A DNA stretch of 64,000 nt from Candidatus Bathyarchaeota archaeon (GTDB lineage Archaea; Thermoproteota; Bathyarchaeia; Bathyarchaeales; Bathycorpusculaceae): assembly GCA_029881805.1 (NCBI GenBank), contig JAOULW010000003.1, positions 120,664 to 184,663 of the forward strand, read 5' to 3'. Under the pieces are notes generated by a model. The model was given only the letters and a program-made list of their open reading frames with translations, was not told the origin of the DNA and ran no database searches. Made by a program: the position numbers and the translations under genes. Below, in pieces: positions 18,181 to 28,133 of the stretch (position 1 is its first letter; each line of letters starts with the position of its first letter).

Positions 18181-19539
18181 TTAAGTCATAAACCGTCTAA
18201 CAATCTCGTATAGAACGCTGGTTCCGAACATGAGATTTTCTGTCGAAATTCGTTCATCTATGCCGTGGACTGTCTTTAGCATTTCGCCGTAGGGCATGTC
18301 TGCACGTACAGGATGGAAACCATAGCACACGTTGCCCAATTTTCTGAAAAATCGAGAGTCGGTTCCACCAGTCAATAGAACTGGAGACACACTACAGTCT
18401 GGTTCAAACTCTTTCAGAACCTCTACAATCAGCTCATAAAGTGGTGTATTCATTGGTGACACGGACGGATTATTAGCTTGAATCGTTTCGAATTCTAGCT
18501 TTTCCAAGCCAACATCTTTGAGGAGCTCTCTAATCTCATCCATGGCTTGCGTTGGGCTTTGTCCCGGCAGGACTCTACAGTCAAAGACGGCTTCGCAGTC
18601 CGATGGGATTATGTTTTCCTTCACTCCGCCATGAATTATAGTGGGGCTAATCGTCATTCTGAGTCTTGCACGAAGCTCTTCCGCCATGGATTTATCTGTC
18701 TGAGCTAAAGTGTCCAGTATTTGGTCGCTCATTTCCGGATTTGCAAGCAACATTGACACTCCTTGCTGCAGCGTCTTGTTTTCCTTCGCAACTTCGCCTA
18801 GGAATTTCTTCACAGTTGGGACGAGCAAAATTTTTGAACGGTGATTTCCAAGCTTTTCGACGACTCTGTTCATGCGCATTATGGCGTTGTCTGCTACGCC
18901 AGGGACAGAACCGTGACCAGGGCGACCCTTCGCTTTGACCTTGAACCAGAAAATTCCTTTCTCTGCTGTGCTAACCGTGAAAAGGTTTTTTCCGTTTATC
19001 GGTATTGCGAGGCCTCCGCCTTCGTTTATCACGTAGTCTGCTCGAACTTTTTCTGGATGATTGTGGACTAGCCATTCAGCTCCTGCTTTTCCGCCCCTTT
19101 CTTCGTCTGCTGTCGCAGCAAGTATTACGTCGCCTTTCAGTTCTACGTTGTTCCTTTTAAGAAGTTTCAGAGTCATCACTTCTATGGCTGTCATGCCCTT
19201 CATGTCCAGTGCGCCGCGCCCCCAAACAAAACCGTCTTTGACTAGACCACTGAATGGGTCTGCACTCCACTCCTTTGGATTTGCTGCCACAACATCCAAA
19301 TGCGACAGCAAAAGGAGACTAGGTTTCTCACCAGTTCCTCTAACGCGGGTGACAACGTTGCCTCTTCCTGGAGCAGACTCAAAAAACTCGAAGTCGAAGC
19401 CCTCTTTCCCCAAGTTCTCAGCCAAGTATTTCGCTGCTGCCGTTTCGTTTCCAGGTGGATTAGTCGTGTTTATACGGATTAGATCGCTTAGAAGATTTGC
19501 AGCTTCCTCTTCGGCTTCTTTTAGCAAATTAGCACTCAT
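18181..19539 (-). CDS. M20-family metallopeptidase (ArgE/DapE/carboxypeptidase type)
   Basis: 452-aa zinc peptidase/deacylase. Metal and catalytic motifs are SHLDVVA (His and Asp, near residue 82), GRGALDMKG, ADEERGG and, near the end, a His in YGFHPVRAD. The inserted dimerisation domain includes GRPGHGSVPG. Start ATG 19539 was chosen because AGGTGA lies nine bases upstream; a GTG at 19551 lies within that site. Substrate could be N-acyl amino acids or peptides. Confidence 0.88.
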   Translation of the reverse strand: MSANLLKEAEEEAANLLSDLIRINTTNPPGNETAAAKYLAENLGKEGFDFEFFESAPGRGNVVTRVRGTGEKPSLLLLSHLDVVAANPKEWSADPFSGLVKDGFVWGRGALDMKGMTAIEVMTLKLLKRNNVELKGDVILAATADEERGGKAGAEWLVHNHPEKVRADYVINEGGGLAIPINGKNLFTVSTAEKGIFWFKVKAKGRPGHGSVPGVADNAIMRMNRVVEKLGNHRSKILLVPTVKKFLGEVAKENKTLQQGVSMLLANPEMSDQILDTLAQTDKSMAEELRARLRMTISPTIIHGGVKENIIPSDCEAVFDCRVLPGQSPTQAMDEIRELLKDVGLEKLEFETIQANNPSVSPMNTPLYELIVEVLKEFEPDCSVSPVLLTGGTDSRFFRKLGNVCYGFHPVRADMPYGEMLKTVHGIDERISTENLMFGTSVLYEIVRRFMT

Positions 19540-19658
19540 TTTCTTAATCACCTGTTTGGCTCAGGTTTATGATGGCGAATTCATTTAAGATTTTGTCCAC
19601 TATCTGACTTATGTTTATGGTAAATTTTATAACATTAATGGAGTAGCTTCTCAGAAAG

Positions 19659-20477
19659 GTGAGTGTCTTGAGTGTCCTTGATCTGAAATATCCCCAGAAA
19701 GGTTACAGGAAAGTTATGAGAGAGTTGACGGAGTATTTTAAGGCATATCCTGGAGTATACGCGGTTGTTTTGACTGGTTCGTTGGCCAGGGGAAAAGCTG
19801 TGAAAGGATCCTGTATCGATCTTTTCATTTTTCTTGAAAAAAGACAGTTCAACTCTTTGACTTCAAAACTTGCGTCAAGAAGCAAAGCGTACTCGCGTTT
19901 GAATGGGAAAATCTGCTATTACGAAGGCGAGGTTGAAGGAGGAATAATGTTTGGGGACGTCAGAGTGGACATAGGCTTCAGTGACGGCGAATTTAAACCA
20001 TATTACGAAAACTCTTTTGATATTACACGCGACGAATTTGAGACGACAATAGGCAATCTGTTAGTATATCCAGTAGTGCTTTACGAGAAGGGGACACAAT
20101 ACCAACGGTTAAAGCAGAAGTATTTGCCATTCTATGACGATTACTTAAGGAAGGCACGATTAGCGGGTACAAAAGAGGAATTCAATTACAAGATATGGAA
20201 GACACGGTGGCTAGTTGAAAGATGTGAACATTTCTCGGCTTTGGAAGCACTTCTTGAAGCACAACGAATTTTCCTTCAACACCTATTCATACTAAAACGA
20301 AGATATCCTATTGACTACGTCAAATGGTTGGAAGAACAATGCTCACAGATTCTTAATATGCCTAACTTGCATCAAGAACTGTCTTCTACGATAAACGGAA
20401 TAGAACTGACAAGAAAAAGCATTTTCGAAAAAAGCAATTTGCTGGAAAAGCTTTTTCTGCGGTATAGCTCACGTTGA
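19659..20477 (+). CDS. Nucleotidyltransferase-domain protein
   Basis: 272 aa. The N-terminal half has the polymerase-beta-type signature VLTGSLARGKAVKGSCIDL near residues 38-56 (GS followed by a D-x-D-like CIDLFIF). The C-terminal half is helical and may bind the substrate, as in aminoglycoside-type or MNT-type nucleotidyltransferases. Start uncertain: GTG 19659 or TTG 19668; the latter is better spaced from GAAAGGTGA. Confidence 0.75.
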   Translation: MSVLSVLDLKYPQKGYRKVMRELTEYFKAYPGVYAVVLTGSLARGKAVKGSCIDLFIFLEKRQFNSLTSKLASRSKAYSRLNGKICYYEGEVEGGIMFGDVRVDIGFSDGEFKPYYENSFDITRDEFETTIGNLLVYPVVLYEKGTQYQRLKQKYLPFYDDYLRKARLAGTKEEFNYKIWKTRWLVERCEHFSALEALLEAQRIFLQHLFILKRRYPIDYVKWLEEQCSQILNMPNLHQELSSTINGIELTRKSIFEKSNLLEKLFLRYSSR

Positions 20478-20638
20478 GGCTTATATCATTACCTATCCAA
20501 ATCGATTCTTTTTTCGTTGCTGGTTGGAATTAGAAGGAACCGGGCGAGTTATCCCATATTCAGTTTCAGGATGCTTTTTCACCTTTAGATTATTATTTTA
20601 GTAAAGCGTTAAATGTACGATAGAGGGAGGAGACGTTA

Positions 20639-21184
20639 ATGAGCAGTGAGCAAGCGCAAATTTTGCCCAAGCTAGATAAGTATAATCTAGGAAAAACTGT
20701 CGGCTTAATATCAGATACGCACATACCTGCAAGAGCTAGGAATATACCGAAAGAGGTTTTCAAAACTTTTGAGAATGCAGATTTTATAGTGCATGCAGGC
20801 GATTTGGTGCAGCTTTCTGTTATTGACGAGTTGGAGCAGCTTGCTCCTGTTTTGGCTGTTTATGGAAATATGGACGGGCCAGAAGTCAGTGGTGCACTGT
20901 CAAAACTCAATTCTTTCAAGATTTTTGACTGGAAAATCGGAGTTGCGCACGATCCTGGCGGGCTTTTCGGAATGAAGAAGATGCGTGACATCGCCAAACA
21001 GAATGGCTTTGACGTGCTTGTTTATGGACACACACACAATTCCAACATAAAATGGGAAGGAAAGACTCTGTTCATAAACCCAGGAAGCCCAACAAATCCT
21101 ATTCCCTCCTTCGTAACTAAGCCGACCGTGGCTTTGTTAAGAGTGACAAAGGAGAAAATAACCCCGAGCATTATTCAAGTCTGA
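20639..21184 (+). CDS. Metallophosphoesterase, YfcE/MJ0936 type
   Basis: 181-aa phosphodiesterase. It contains the motifs ISDTHIPARA, HAGDLVQ, VYGNMDGPE, VAHDPGG and YGHTHNS, the complete metal-ligand set of the YfcE-like family, acting on cyclic or model phosphodiesters. GGGAGGAG lies seven bases before the ATG. Confidence 0.92.
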   Translation: MSSEQAQILPKLDKYNLGKTVGLISDTHIPARARNIPKEVFKTFENADFIVHAGDLVQLSVIDELEQLAPVLAVYGNMDGPEVSGALSKLNSFKIFDWKIGVAHDPGGLFGMKKMRDIAKQNGFDVLVYGHTHNSNIKWEGKTLFINPGSPTNPIPSFVTKPTVALLRVTKEKITPSIIQV

Positions 21185-21237
21185 ACATGTTCTCAATCGT
21201 AAAAGCTAAGATTTACTGAACGTTTCTCGAACAGATT

Positions 21238-21687
21238 TCATTTGCCATTGCCTCCGAAGAGACGTTTGTGTTCTCGCATTATACATTTGTTCATAACCAC
21301 AGTCAAGCCTTCCCTTCTAGCTGTTTCTGCCGCCTGTTCATTAGTTATTCCAAGCTGCATCCAAACAACGTAAGGCACAGCATGTGACTTCTTCAAATGA
21401 ACCACTTGCTCCATTATTGGCGAAACTTCTGCAGAAGGTCTGAAAATGTCAACAATATCCAATGTTTTTTGCACTCCGACTGGCAAATCAAGCAGGCTTT
21501 TGTAGCTTTTCTCGCCTAAAACCTCATCTACAAAGGGGTTGACTGACACAATGTGAAAGCTATGTTTCTTCAGATATTCGGCTACTCTGTAACTGTCTTT
21601 TGTTGGGTCTCGTGACAACCCCACGATGGCGACAGTTTTGTATTTTGTTAGAATTTCTCGTATGTTGTTTTGACTCAACTTTTCCAC
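21238..21687 (-). CDS. CoA-binding domain protein (YccU-like)
   Basis: 149-aa Rossmann-fold protein of the CoA-binding family: VAIVGLSRDPTKDSYRVAEYL, VNPFVDEVLGEKSYKSL, VVWMQLGI and a C-terminal VMNKCIMREHKRL. Members bind CoA; the biochemical role is unclear. GTG start with GGGAG immediately upstream. Confidence 0.88.
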   Translation of the reverse strand: MEKLSQNNIREILTKYKTVAIVGLSRDPTKDSYRVAEYLKKHSFHIVSVNPFVDEVLGEKSYKSLLDLPVGVQKTLDIVDIFRPSAEVSPIMEQVVHLKKSHAVPYVVWMQLGITNEQAAETARREGLTVVMNKCIMREHKRLFGGNGK

Positions 21688-21944
21688 TCCCTTGACAATG
21701 GAACCCCATGAAGTATATTAACTCTAAGTAGTGCATCGCATGTACATAAAATTTTAACGCCCCCAAAATATCGTGACTTTTGGCTTAAGGGTGCACTGGC
21801 GTGCCTCTCAGATGATTTGCCCTATTCAGTGACAGCGTCGGTTTGAATTCAGTCTTCAGTATTGTGCAGAGGTAAGAGTTTATTGGTGCGATATTTTTTA
21901 CCATGATGGAATGCGCGTTTTAAGCAATAGAAAAAGAGGATAGG

Positions 21945-22268
21945 TTATTGTTTAGAAAGCTTTTTCATGGCAACCACTACAAGCAATCCCAGCCAACCAG
22001 CAGACAGAAGTATGCCTAGGGATATGCTTACGAAGAGATATTTCTGAAGAGTGAAGAACGTCATCATCCAAATTATCGTTGCTATTGTAAGCACTACGAA
22101 ACTCAACTTAAGCTTAGACACTTTTGCTTTGCGTTCTGCCCTTTCATCCTCCATCTGGATTTCACTATCTATTTGATAGTCCATGTAAAAAAGGCTCAAC
22201 GCTACTGTTTTAAAAGCCTTCAGTGCTTTCTTTAAGCTCTCTCTCAAATCATACTTCGTTTGTACCAC
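21945..22268 (-). CDS. Small two-helix membrane protein
   Basis: 107 aa. A charged N-terminal 55 residues is followed by two hydrophobic helices (VVLTIATIIWMMTFFTL and a second at FVSISLGILLSAGWLGLLVVVA). Not recognised. Confidence 0.6.
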   Translation of the reverse strand: MVQTKYDLRESLKKALKAFKTVALSLFYMDYQIDSEIQMEDERAERKAKVSKLKLSFVVLTIATIIWMMTFFTLQKYLFVSISLGILLSAGWLGLLVVVAMKKLSKQ

Positions 22269-22407
22269 ATTTCAAATTTAACTTTGTGGCCACTTATATC
22301 TATATCTTCAGGTTACATTGGTCTGGAATTGTAGCCGTCTACTTCAAATATGAAGTATGATGTTCAACTGCACGGCATTGAAAATATGAAGAATCAGAAA
22401 CAAGTTT

Positions 22408-22668
22408 ATGAATAAAGTTTTCACTTTAACCTATCTCTCCCGAGTAGGAGAATGTTGCTTAGTAGATGATTTTAAAAGTGAAAATCGGCAAAGCGTTTTT
22501 ACTGTGCATCCGCACACGAGGTACAAGTTAATGGAGCGTTGTAGAAATCCATGGAATAAGGAATGTGAAAAAGATGACATTCAAGTTTACATTCTTTTCA
22601 AAGGAGAAAGACGGCCAGTTTGCAGAAAATGTTGGGGGAAAATAGCTAATAGGGATGTAGAGTGGTGA
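22408..22668 (+). CDS. Small cysteine-containing protein
   Basis: 86 aa with CC near residue 16, two isolated cysteines and a C-terminal CRKCWGKI knuckle; possibly one zinc site. Function unknown. It is five bases upstream of a second small gene and likely co-transcribed. Confidence 0.6.
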   Translation: MNKVFTLTYLSRVGECCLVDDFKSENRQSVFTVHPHTRYKLMERCRNPWNKECEKDDIQVYILFKGERRPVCRKCWGKIANRDVEW

Positions 22669-22672
22669 AAGC

Positions 22673-22918
22673 ATGGAGAAGTTCGGCATAAACACAGCAA
22701 AGTCGTATTTAGGAAGGAACGTGAACCTGCACTTGAAAGATGGCTCAGTGATAATAAACGTTCATTTCTCAGAAATTTTAAGAGGCGAATTCGAAAGGGA
22801 AACAATTGTTAAATGTGTTCCTTACGGGAAAAGAAATGTGTTTAGAATACCCTTGAGAAATATAGCATGGGCAGAGCTGCTAAACTTGAGCCTAATCTTG
22901 AGCAGTGATAAAAATTAG
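22673..22918 (+). CDS. Small beta-rich hypothetical protein
   Basis: 81 aa beginning MEKFGINTAKSYLGRNVNLH. The pattern VNLHLKDGSVIINVHFSEI resembles the opening of an Sm-like/beta-barrel fold, but I cannot assign it. It forms a pair with the preceding 86-aa gene. Confidence 0.55.
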   Translation: MEKFGINTAKSYLGRNVNLHLKDGSVIINVHFSEILRGEFERETIVKCVPYGKRNVFRIPLRNIAWAELLNLSLILSSDKN

Positions 22919-22962
22919 ATGTTGATGTTTAGGCCCGTTTTTACATAGAACTAGCAAACAAT

Positions 22963-22971
22963 CTTAAATAG
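22963..22971 (+). promoter_or_regulatory. TATA box of purA
   Basis: CTTAAATAG lies 31-39 bases before the purA ATG at 23002, the spacing that places transcription start almost at the start codon (near-leaderless mRNA). Confidence 0.6.
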
Positions 22972-23001
22972 CCTTCGATAAATTTTATCAATGGTGATAA
23001 A

Positions 23002-24000
23002 ATGCCTTGTACAGTCATAGCTGGCGCTTTCTGGGGAGACGAAGGTAAAGGAAAAATAATTTCTTATTTAGCCTTAAATGACAAGCTAGACGTCTGCGTT
23101 AGAACAGGGTCTGTAAATGCTGCCCACACCGTTTGGATTGAGGGAAAACGTTACGCGTTACACATGGTTCCAGCAGCCTTCATTTATGAGAAATGTCGCT
23201 TGCTGATTGGCGCTGGTTCAAACATTCACGTCGCAAGATTTCTTGAAGAAGTTGAGATAACAAACGTGAATGATCGCATAGGCATAGACCATCAAGCGTC
23301 AATAATAGAAGAGAAACACTCAACCCAAGACAAGACAAGTGCACATTTGAAGGGCTTAGGCACCACTGGATGGGGCGTTGGACCAGCCATCGAGGAACGT
23401 GTTCGCAGAACGGCAAAGCTTGCAAAGGATGTTCCAGAGCTGCAGCCCTACTTAGTAGATGTCTCAGCAGAAGTTAACACTTCAATAGACGCTGGCAGAA
23501 ATGTCCTGTTGGAGGGAACACAAGGATCGCTACTTTCACTTTTCCACGGAACGTATCCATACGTTACTGGAAGAGACACTAGCGCCTCAGCAATATGCTC
23601 AGAGGCAGGCGTCGGTCCGACAAGAGTTGACAATGTGCTTACAGTGTTTAAAGCCTTTATCACTCGCGTCGGCACAGGTCCGCTACCTGGAGAATTAACA
23701 AGGGAAGAAGCTTTGAAACGAGGATGGTTCGAAAAAGCTGCTGGAACAGGTCGCGATAGACGTTCTGCTCCATTTGACTTCAAAATGGCCAAAAAAGCTG
23801 TAAGGATCAATGGCGCAACCCAAGCGGCTGTAACAAAACTTGACTGCGTACATCCACAATGCAAAGGAGCGAGAACCTACACAGAGCTACCTAAAGAGGC
23901 GAAACAGTTCATAAGCGAGATTGAGAAACAAACCAAAATTCCAGTTGCGCTAATCGGCACAGGACCCGAAGCCCTAGACATAATTGACAGAAGAAAATAA
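23002..24000 (+). CDS. purA: Adenylosuccinate synthetase
   Basis: 332-aa GTP-dependent enzyme joining IMP and aspartate in AMP synthesis. Motifs: GAFWGDEGKGK P-loop-like segment at 8-18, NAAHTVW, LEGTQGSLLS near residue 171, YPYVTGRDT, and VTKLD near the end. The length is the compact archaeal form, about 100 residues shorter than bacterial PurA. Confidence 0.94.
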   Translation: MPCTVIAGAFWGDEGKGKIISYLALNDKLDVCVRTGSVNAAHTVWIEGKRYALHMVPAAFIYEKCRLLIGAGSNIHVARFLEEVEITNVNDRIGIDHQASIIEEKHSTQDKTSAHLKGLGTTGWGVGPAIEERVRRTAKLAKDVPELQPYLVDVSAEVNTSIDAGRNVLLEGTQGSLLSLFHGTYPYVTGRDTSASAICSEAGVGPTRVDNVLTVFKAFITRVGTGPLPGELTREEALKRGWFEKAAGTGRDRRSAPFDFKMAKKAVRINGATQAAVTKLDCVHPQCKGARTYTELPKEAKQFISEIEKQTKIPVALIGTGPEALDIIDRRK

Positions 24001-24080
24001 CCCTCGTGCACAGAAAACAATAAAAATCATCATCCATTCGCTTGATAACCAGCAAAACCTGACAGGCCAGAGGCTCAACG

Positions 24081-25274
24081 TTGAATTTGACCAAACAGCA
24101 TAGGATCTTAAGTCTGGGCTTTCCTTTCGAAGTGCTAAACAAAGACTTGAAGCTTATCTTTGCCTCCAATCTTGCAGGCTCTTTTGGAGATGGACTTTAC
24201 GCTTATCTCTTGCCCAATTATATGACTGAAGCTCTTAGAGCCAGTGGTGTAGAAGTTGGAATACTCTACGCTGTGATGAGTTTAGTGGCGGCTTTAACCT
24301 TGCTTGTGGCTGGCATACTTGCTGACAGATATGACCGGAAAAAAATCATGATTGCAGGATGGATTGCGTGGTTACCTGCGCCAATAATTTTCTCCATCGC
24401 CGGGAACTGGCTTCAAATGATACCAGGAATGATTTTATGGGGCTTTTGGCTTGGCGGACCCACAAGCACAGCCTATATCGTTACTACAGCAGATAAAACC
24501 AAGTTGACTTTAACTTTTACAGTAATATCAGCTGCCTGGTCCTTCGGTTACATTTTTTCTCCAGCTTTGGGTGGTTATCTAGCTAGAACAAACGGAATGT
24601 GGATTGTCTTTTATCTGGCTTTCACGCTCTATGCCATAGCTAGCTTAGTATTGACCTTCATCAGCAGCCAACATGCAACAACAGACGCACGACATCCTTC
24701 AAAAGAGCGTTATTCATTCTTCAAACTTCTCAGAGCAGGAAAATTGCTGAAACTTTCTATTTTCTTTGCATCAGTAATGTTCATTTTAATGCTTTTCCGT
24801 CCTTTCGTTCCAAAATTCCTCGGAGAGGCATACCACTATAGCGATTTCGAAATAGGGGTTTTAGGCTCATTTACTTTTTTAGGTTCAGCGATTCTTGGGA
24901 TTCTCCTTGGCAAGTTTGGAGATAGAAGAAGAAAATCACATGCACTCGCGATTTCAATGGCTTTCTGTAGTTTCTCACTAACGCTTCTTGTTTCATTTAG
25001 CAATTTCTACGTCCTAATACTCTCATCTTTCTTGGCCGGAGGCTCCTTCATAACGTGGTCCCTAATGGGCGCCACCGTTGGACCCCTCGCCCCAGAATCG
25101 ATAAGAGCCCGTTGGGTTTCCATACCTCAAACAGTGAGCATGTTCAGCTCGATAATAGCACCTTACGCCGGTGGTGTTCTCTACGACATCGCGCCACACA
25201 ATCCTCTCGTCATCGCATTGGCAGCAACAGTCTTTCTTGCTTTATTAATATTTATAAAACCATTCGAGGAATGA
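24081..25274 (+). CDS. MFS transporter
   Basis: 397-aa protein with twelve predicted membrane helices. It carries the MFS loop motif ILADRYDRKK between helices 2 and 3 and a related GKFGDRRRK in the second half. Start TTG 24081. Substrate unknown; drug or metabolite export is typical for this type. Confidence 0.85.
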   Translation: MNLTKQHRILSLGFPFEVLNKDLKLIFASNLAGSFGDGLYAYLLPNYMTEALRASGVEVGILYAVMSLVAALTLLVAGILADRYDRKKIMIAGWIAWLPAPIIFSIAGNWLQMIPGMILWGFWLGGPTSTAYIVTTADKTKLTLTFTVISAAWSFGYIFSPALGGYLARTNGMWIVFYLAFTLYAIASLVLTFISSQHATTDARHPSKERYSFFKLLRAGKLLKLSIFFASVMFILMLFRPFVPKFLGEAYHYSDFEIGVLGSFTFLGSAILGILLGKFGDRRRKSHALAISMAFCSFSLTLLVSFSNFYVLILSSFLAGGSFITWSLMGATVGPLAPESIRARWVSIPQTVSMFSSIIAPYAGGVLYDIAPHNPLVIALAATVFLALLIFIKPFEE

Positions 25275-25351
25275 CCAGATTCATTTAAACAAGCGACGGC
25301 ACATTATCTTTTTAAGCAAGTGTTCGATTTTCCGTCTGAACGGTGTGAACG

Positions 25352-26503
25352 GTGAACAACATGAGCGGATCTGGTGAACCTCATACAAAATCTTCTGCAT
25401 TTTTCATATTGCTATTTGCTGCGGGATTAATAGTTGGGGGATTAATTACCTACTACATAGCTTTTCAACAAATCAGTGAATTAAGAAGCGAGACGTCAAA
25501 CCTCAAAGCTCAAGTTTCTAAACTATGGGGATTCCAAAACGTTACCTACCAAAACATCACAATCTATCAAAATAGCACAGCCCTAACAGAATTATTTGAG
25601 AACGTCAGAGACTCGGTCGTTTTGATCCGTGGGATCACAAGCCAAGGAACTGTTCAAGGTTCTGGATTCGTCTACAATTACTCAGGAACAATAGTAGTGG
25701 TAACAAATTATCATGTAGTTCATGAAACAACGAGCATGAGCATAACATTCTCAAATGGAAACGGATACGCAGCTGCAATAAATGGGACCGACCCATACGC
25801 GGATTTGGCCGTGCTTTTAGTTAATGCTCCTCAAGAGGAATTCAAACCGCTTGAGATCGTAAGTTCCTCGACATTGAGGGTTGGAGATCCAGTGATAGCC
25901 ATCGGAAACCCATATGGCCTCGTTGGTTCAATGACGACTGGAGTGATAAGCGCTCTTGGAAGAACCATAATCACAGAAGAATACACTGGAGGCTTTGCGA
26001 TAGCCAACATTATTCAAACAAGTGCACCTATAAACCCTGGCAACTCAGGTGGTCCGCTTCTGAATTATTATGGAAAGGTTGTTGGAATTACGACAGCAAT
26101 AGTTGAAGATGCTCAGGGCTTAGGCTTCGCAGTTCCATCAAATACGATACTCAAGGAGATAAACTACCTAATCACGGAGGGCAGTTATGACCGCCACTCC
26201 TATCTGGGACTGAATGGAACCGACATGAACTACGAACTAGCCCAAGAGATGGGAGTCAACGTGACCTATGGCTGGAGAGTCGTTGATTACATAGATCCAA
26301 GCCCTGCTCACAACGCTGGAGTCCTAAAAGACGACATAATAATAGCTATTAACGGAACTCGCATCAAAAACATAGACGACTTAGCAAGCTATCTAGAAGA
26401 AAAGACTTTACCTGAAGAAAACATAATTCTAACAGTAATAAGACAAGATCAAACACTAAATAAATTAGTAGAATTGGGCTATCGACCTTACCCATTTCAA
26501 TAA
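25352..26503 (+). CDS. HtrA/DegP-like membrane-anchored serine protease
   Basis: 383 aa. An N-terminal membrane anchor (residues 15-37), a short coiled segment, a trypsin-like domain with H121, D151 and S232 (NPGNSGGP), then one PDZ domain (from about residue 285) containing DPSPAHNAGVLKDDII. It probably acts outside the cell in protein quality control. GTG start at 25352; ATG 25361 is possible. A TATA-like TTTTTAAG lies at about 25310. Confidence 0.9.
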   Translation: MNNMSGSGEPHTKSSAFFILLFAAGLIVGGLITYYIAFQQISELRSETSNLKAQVSKLWGFQNVTYQNITIYQNSTALTELFENVRDSVVLIRGITSQGTVQGSGFVYNYSGTIVVVTNYHVVHETTSMSITFSNGNGYAAAINGTDPYADLAVLLVNAPQEEFKPLEIVSSSTLRVGDPVIAIGNPYGLVGSMTTGVISALGRTIITEEYTGGFAIANIIQTSAPINPGNSGGPLLNYYGKVVGITTAIVEDAQGLGFAVPSNTILKEINYLITEGSYDRHSYLGLNGTDMNYELAQEMGVNVTYGWRVVDYIDPSPAHNAGVLKDDIIIAINGTRIKNIDDLASYLEEKTLPEENIILTVIRQDQTLNKLVELGYRPYPFQ

Positions 26504-26536
26504 AGAAAACATTGCGTCCTCAAAACCACAGATTGA

Positions 26537-26725
26537 GTGGGGCTGCCCATTCCCCAAACCCAAATGGGGGTTCAGAACCACATTGAAAACTGGAAGATTG
26601 GACTTGAGAGTTGCAGCCAGGCGCCCAGAGAAGCTTTCAGCGTCATTCGTCAATTTTTCAGACGAGTTGCTACTCAAGAGATAGCCCGACTGGAATTGAA
26701 CTCCGCGGGTGAATTTGACCCATGA
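26537..26725 (+). CDS. Possible small protein (62 aa)
   Basis: GTG start, no clear ribosome-binding site. The middle is protein-like (APREAFSVIRQFFRRVATQEIARLEL), but I find no family and no promoter. It could be a remnant in a decaying stretch. Confidence 0.25.
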   Translation: MGLPIPQTQMGVQNHIENWKIGLESCSQAPREAFSVIRQFFRRVATQEIARLELNSAGEFDP

Positions 26726-26744
26726 TTAAGACTTTGTTCCCTCA

Positions 26745-27212
26745 TTAGGGCTTAGCGTGGTCTTCTCCATCGCCATCATTGGTCTTATGCAATCTGGGCG
26801 TTATTGCCGTGAAGTGCGAGGGTTCTTTGTGCCATGGGAACATGGGTGGTCTTTTCAGTTTTCCAGGTTCTTGTTCCGCTATGAGCGTATTTCTTCCTTG
26901 CTCAAGATCTGTTGAACGCTGAATGTAGTACGATGCAAATTCGAGTTTGTCAGCCTTCACGGCAGCGTCTAAACCTAAGGCAAGCGCCTCCTTCTCCCAA
27001 GCTGTGTCCCTTACCACCGCTACGCAGTCGGCCATCAGAAGGAACGCTTCAGCTTGTTGATGGCTGTTCAAGCTTGTACTTGAGATACAAAAAACGAGAC
27101 TGATACGTGAGATATCGCTTACAAAATACACATGCCTCCGATGTGAGAGTTCAAAAGATTGTTTTATCAAGGTTTTATGGTAGCCCGGGATAGCTTCAAA
27201 CTCTCGGTTCAA
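26745..27212 (-). CDS. Possible hypothetical protein (155 aa)
   Basis: The N-terminal third is unconvincing, but residues 50-115 look like a genuine helical protein (QAEAFLLMADCVAVVRDTAW, ALGLDAAVKADKLEFASYY). Not recognised. The true start may be internal, or the gene may be degraded; it lies at the edge of an accessory stretch. Confidence 0.4.
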   Translation of the reverse strand: MNREFEAIPGYHKTLIKQSFELSHRRHVYFVSDISRISLVFCISSTSLNSHQQAEAFLLMADCVAVVRDTAWEKEALALGLDAAVKADKLEFASYYIQRSTDLEQGRNTLIAEQEPGKLKRPPMFPWHKEPSHFTAITPRLHKTNDGDGEDHAKP

Positions 27213-27342
27213 ACTTTTCTTTTTACTATCAATTTGCGAGTAAGAACTGGCTTAATCACAATTTAAACGGCTAGTCGATAATGAATCAGATAAAAGCAGA
27301 CTTTTTTAGAATGGCAATCTTAAACCATGGGAGGTCAGGTCT

Positions 27343-27504
27343 TTACGTTGTGCAATCTTTGTTGTCTTCCTTTGCTTTGCATTGACTACAGAGGTCTGAA
27401 CGTGGTCTATGAGAGCGTCTTAGGTAGATATACATAGGATATTGTGTGCAATTCCTGCACCAATGCCACTTGTCGGTTTTGCTTCCTTTAACGTATTCTA
27501 CCAT
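27343..27504 (-). CDS. Small zinc-ribbon protein (53 aa)
   Basis: ATG at 27504. The product begins MVEYVKGSKTDKWHWCRNC and has a second knuckle CSQCKAK followed by one more Cys. The KTDKWHWC-x2-C arrangement reads as a real zinc-binding gene, although surrounding sequence looks empty. Function unknown. Confidence 0.65.
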   Translation of the reverse strand: MVEYVKGSKTDKWHWCRNCTQYPMYIYLRRSHRPRSDLCSQCKAKEDNKDCTT

Positions 27505-27892
27505 TCTTATCACTTCTTTATGTCTTTTCAGTCCTAATTAATTCTTTTGGGCAATATAGCGCGCGCAAGTGTGTTGCTAAATTCGGGGAATTGACATGAA
27601 CTCGTTTGGTTGTGCTTTGGCTTGACTAGATGCCCATGATTATGTGTGTGGAAGTATTAGGAGAATGCAATTATGCTTAGGAGGTGAGCAGAAATTGACA
27701 CAAGCAATTCGATTTAGCAACGCCCTAGACTATTCTATGATAAGTCTGCCCGTCCCCATACCCAAACGGGTTCAAGTCCGCGCTAGTGATGTTTAAAAGT
27801 CAGGCTCACCTATTGCATTTACCAACACCGACAAGAGGGAGTTAAATTTTATCTGGAGAACCAAACGTCATATACGTGAGGAGAAAGCCCCG
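27505..27892 (+). other. Intergenic stretch, no convincing gene
   Basis: A well-formed ribosome-binding site (TAGGAGGTGA, 27677-27686) precedes a 33-codon TTG frame at 27697-27798. Part of that frame, however, coincides with a tRNA T-arm-like GGGTTCAAGTCC at about 27768-27780, so I do not call it a gene. Nothing else is seen. Confidence 0.35.
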
Positions 27893-28121
27893 ATGGATTA
27901 CATGTTGGGGATTATAACAAGTTTCACCGGGTCCAACGCTAAAGAGGTTACTTTGAAGGCGAGAGGACAAGCAATAACTACTGCTGTCGAGATAACCAGA
28001 CGCAGATTCATGAAGGAACTGAGCATAGGCAAGATCACCATAGGAACTGAAGAAATGCCACCAAGGCGAAAGCAAAGCAATGATGGTTTCAACGATCGAA
28101 ATCACGTTAACACGAGAGTAG
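27893..28121 (+). pseudogene. Decayed copy of the Alba chromatin protein gene
   Basis: The central part aligns with the intact alba at 34976-35263 (YMLGIITSFTGSNAKEVTLK, then KARGQAITTAV, then GTEEMPP). It lacks the N-terminal 15 or so residues and has lost three residues (DVA) by a 9-base deletion. A net 5-base deletion after GTEEMPPR shifts frame, so the matching end VSTIEITLTRE is read in another frame and stops at 28121. A duplicated then inactivated alba is the simplest reading. Confidence 0.75.
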
Positions 28122-28133
28122 GAAACAGGTAAA

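Noticed and set aside
26688..26750. Possible degenerate tRNA on the minus strand (AGCCCTA/TCGGGCT ends, GTTCAATTCC T-arm)
   Set aside because: Anticodon loop lacks U33, the D-arm is absent and the length is only about 63 nt.
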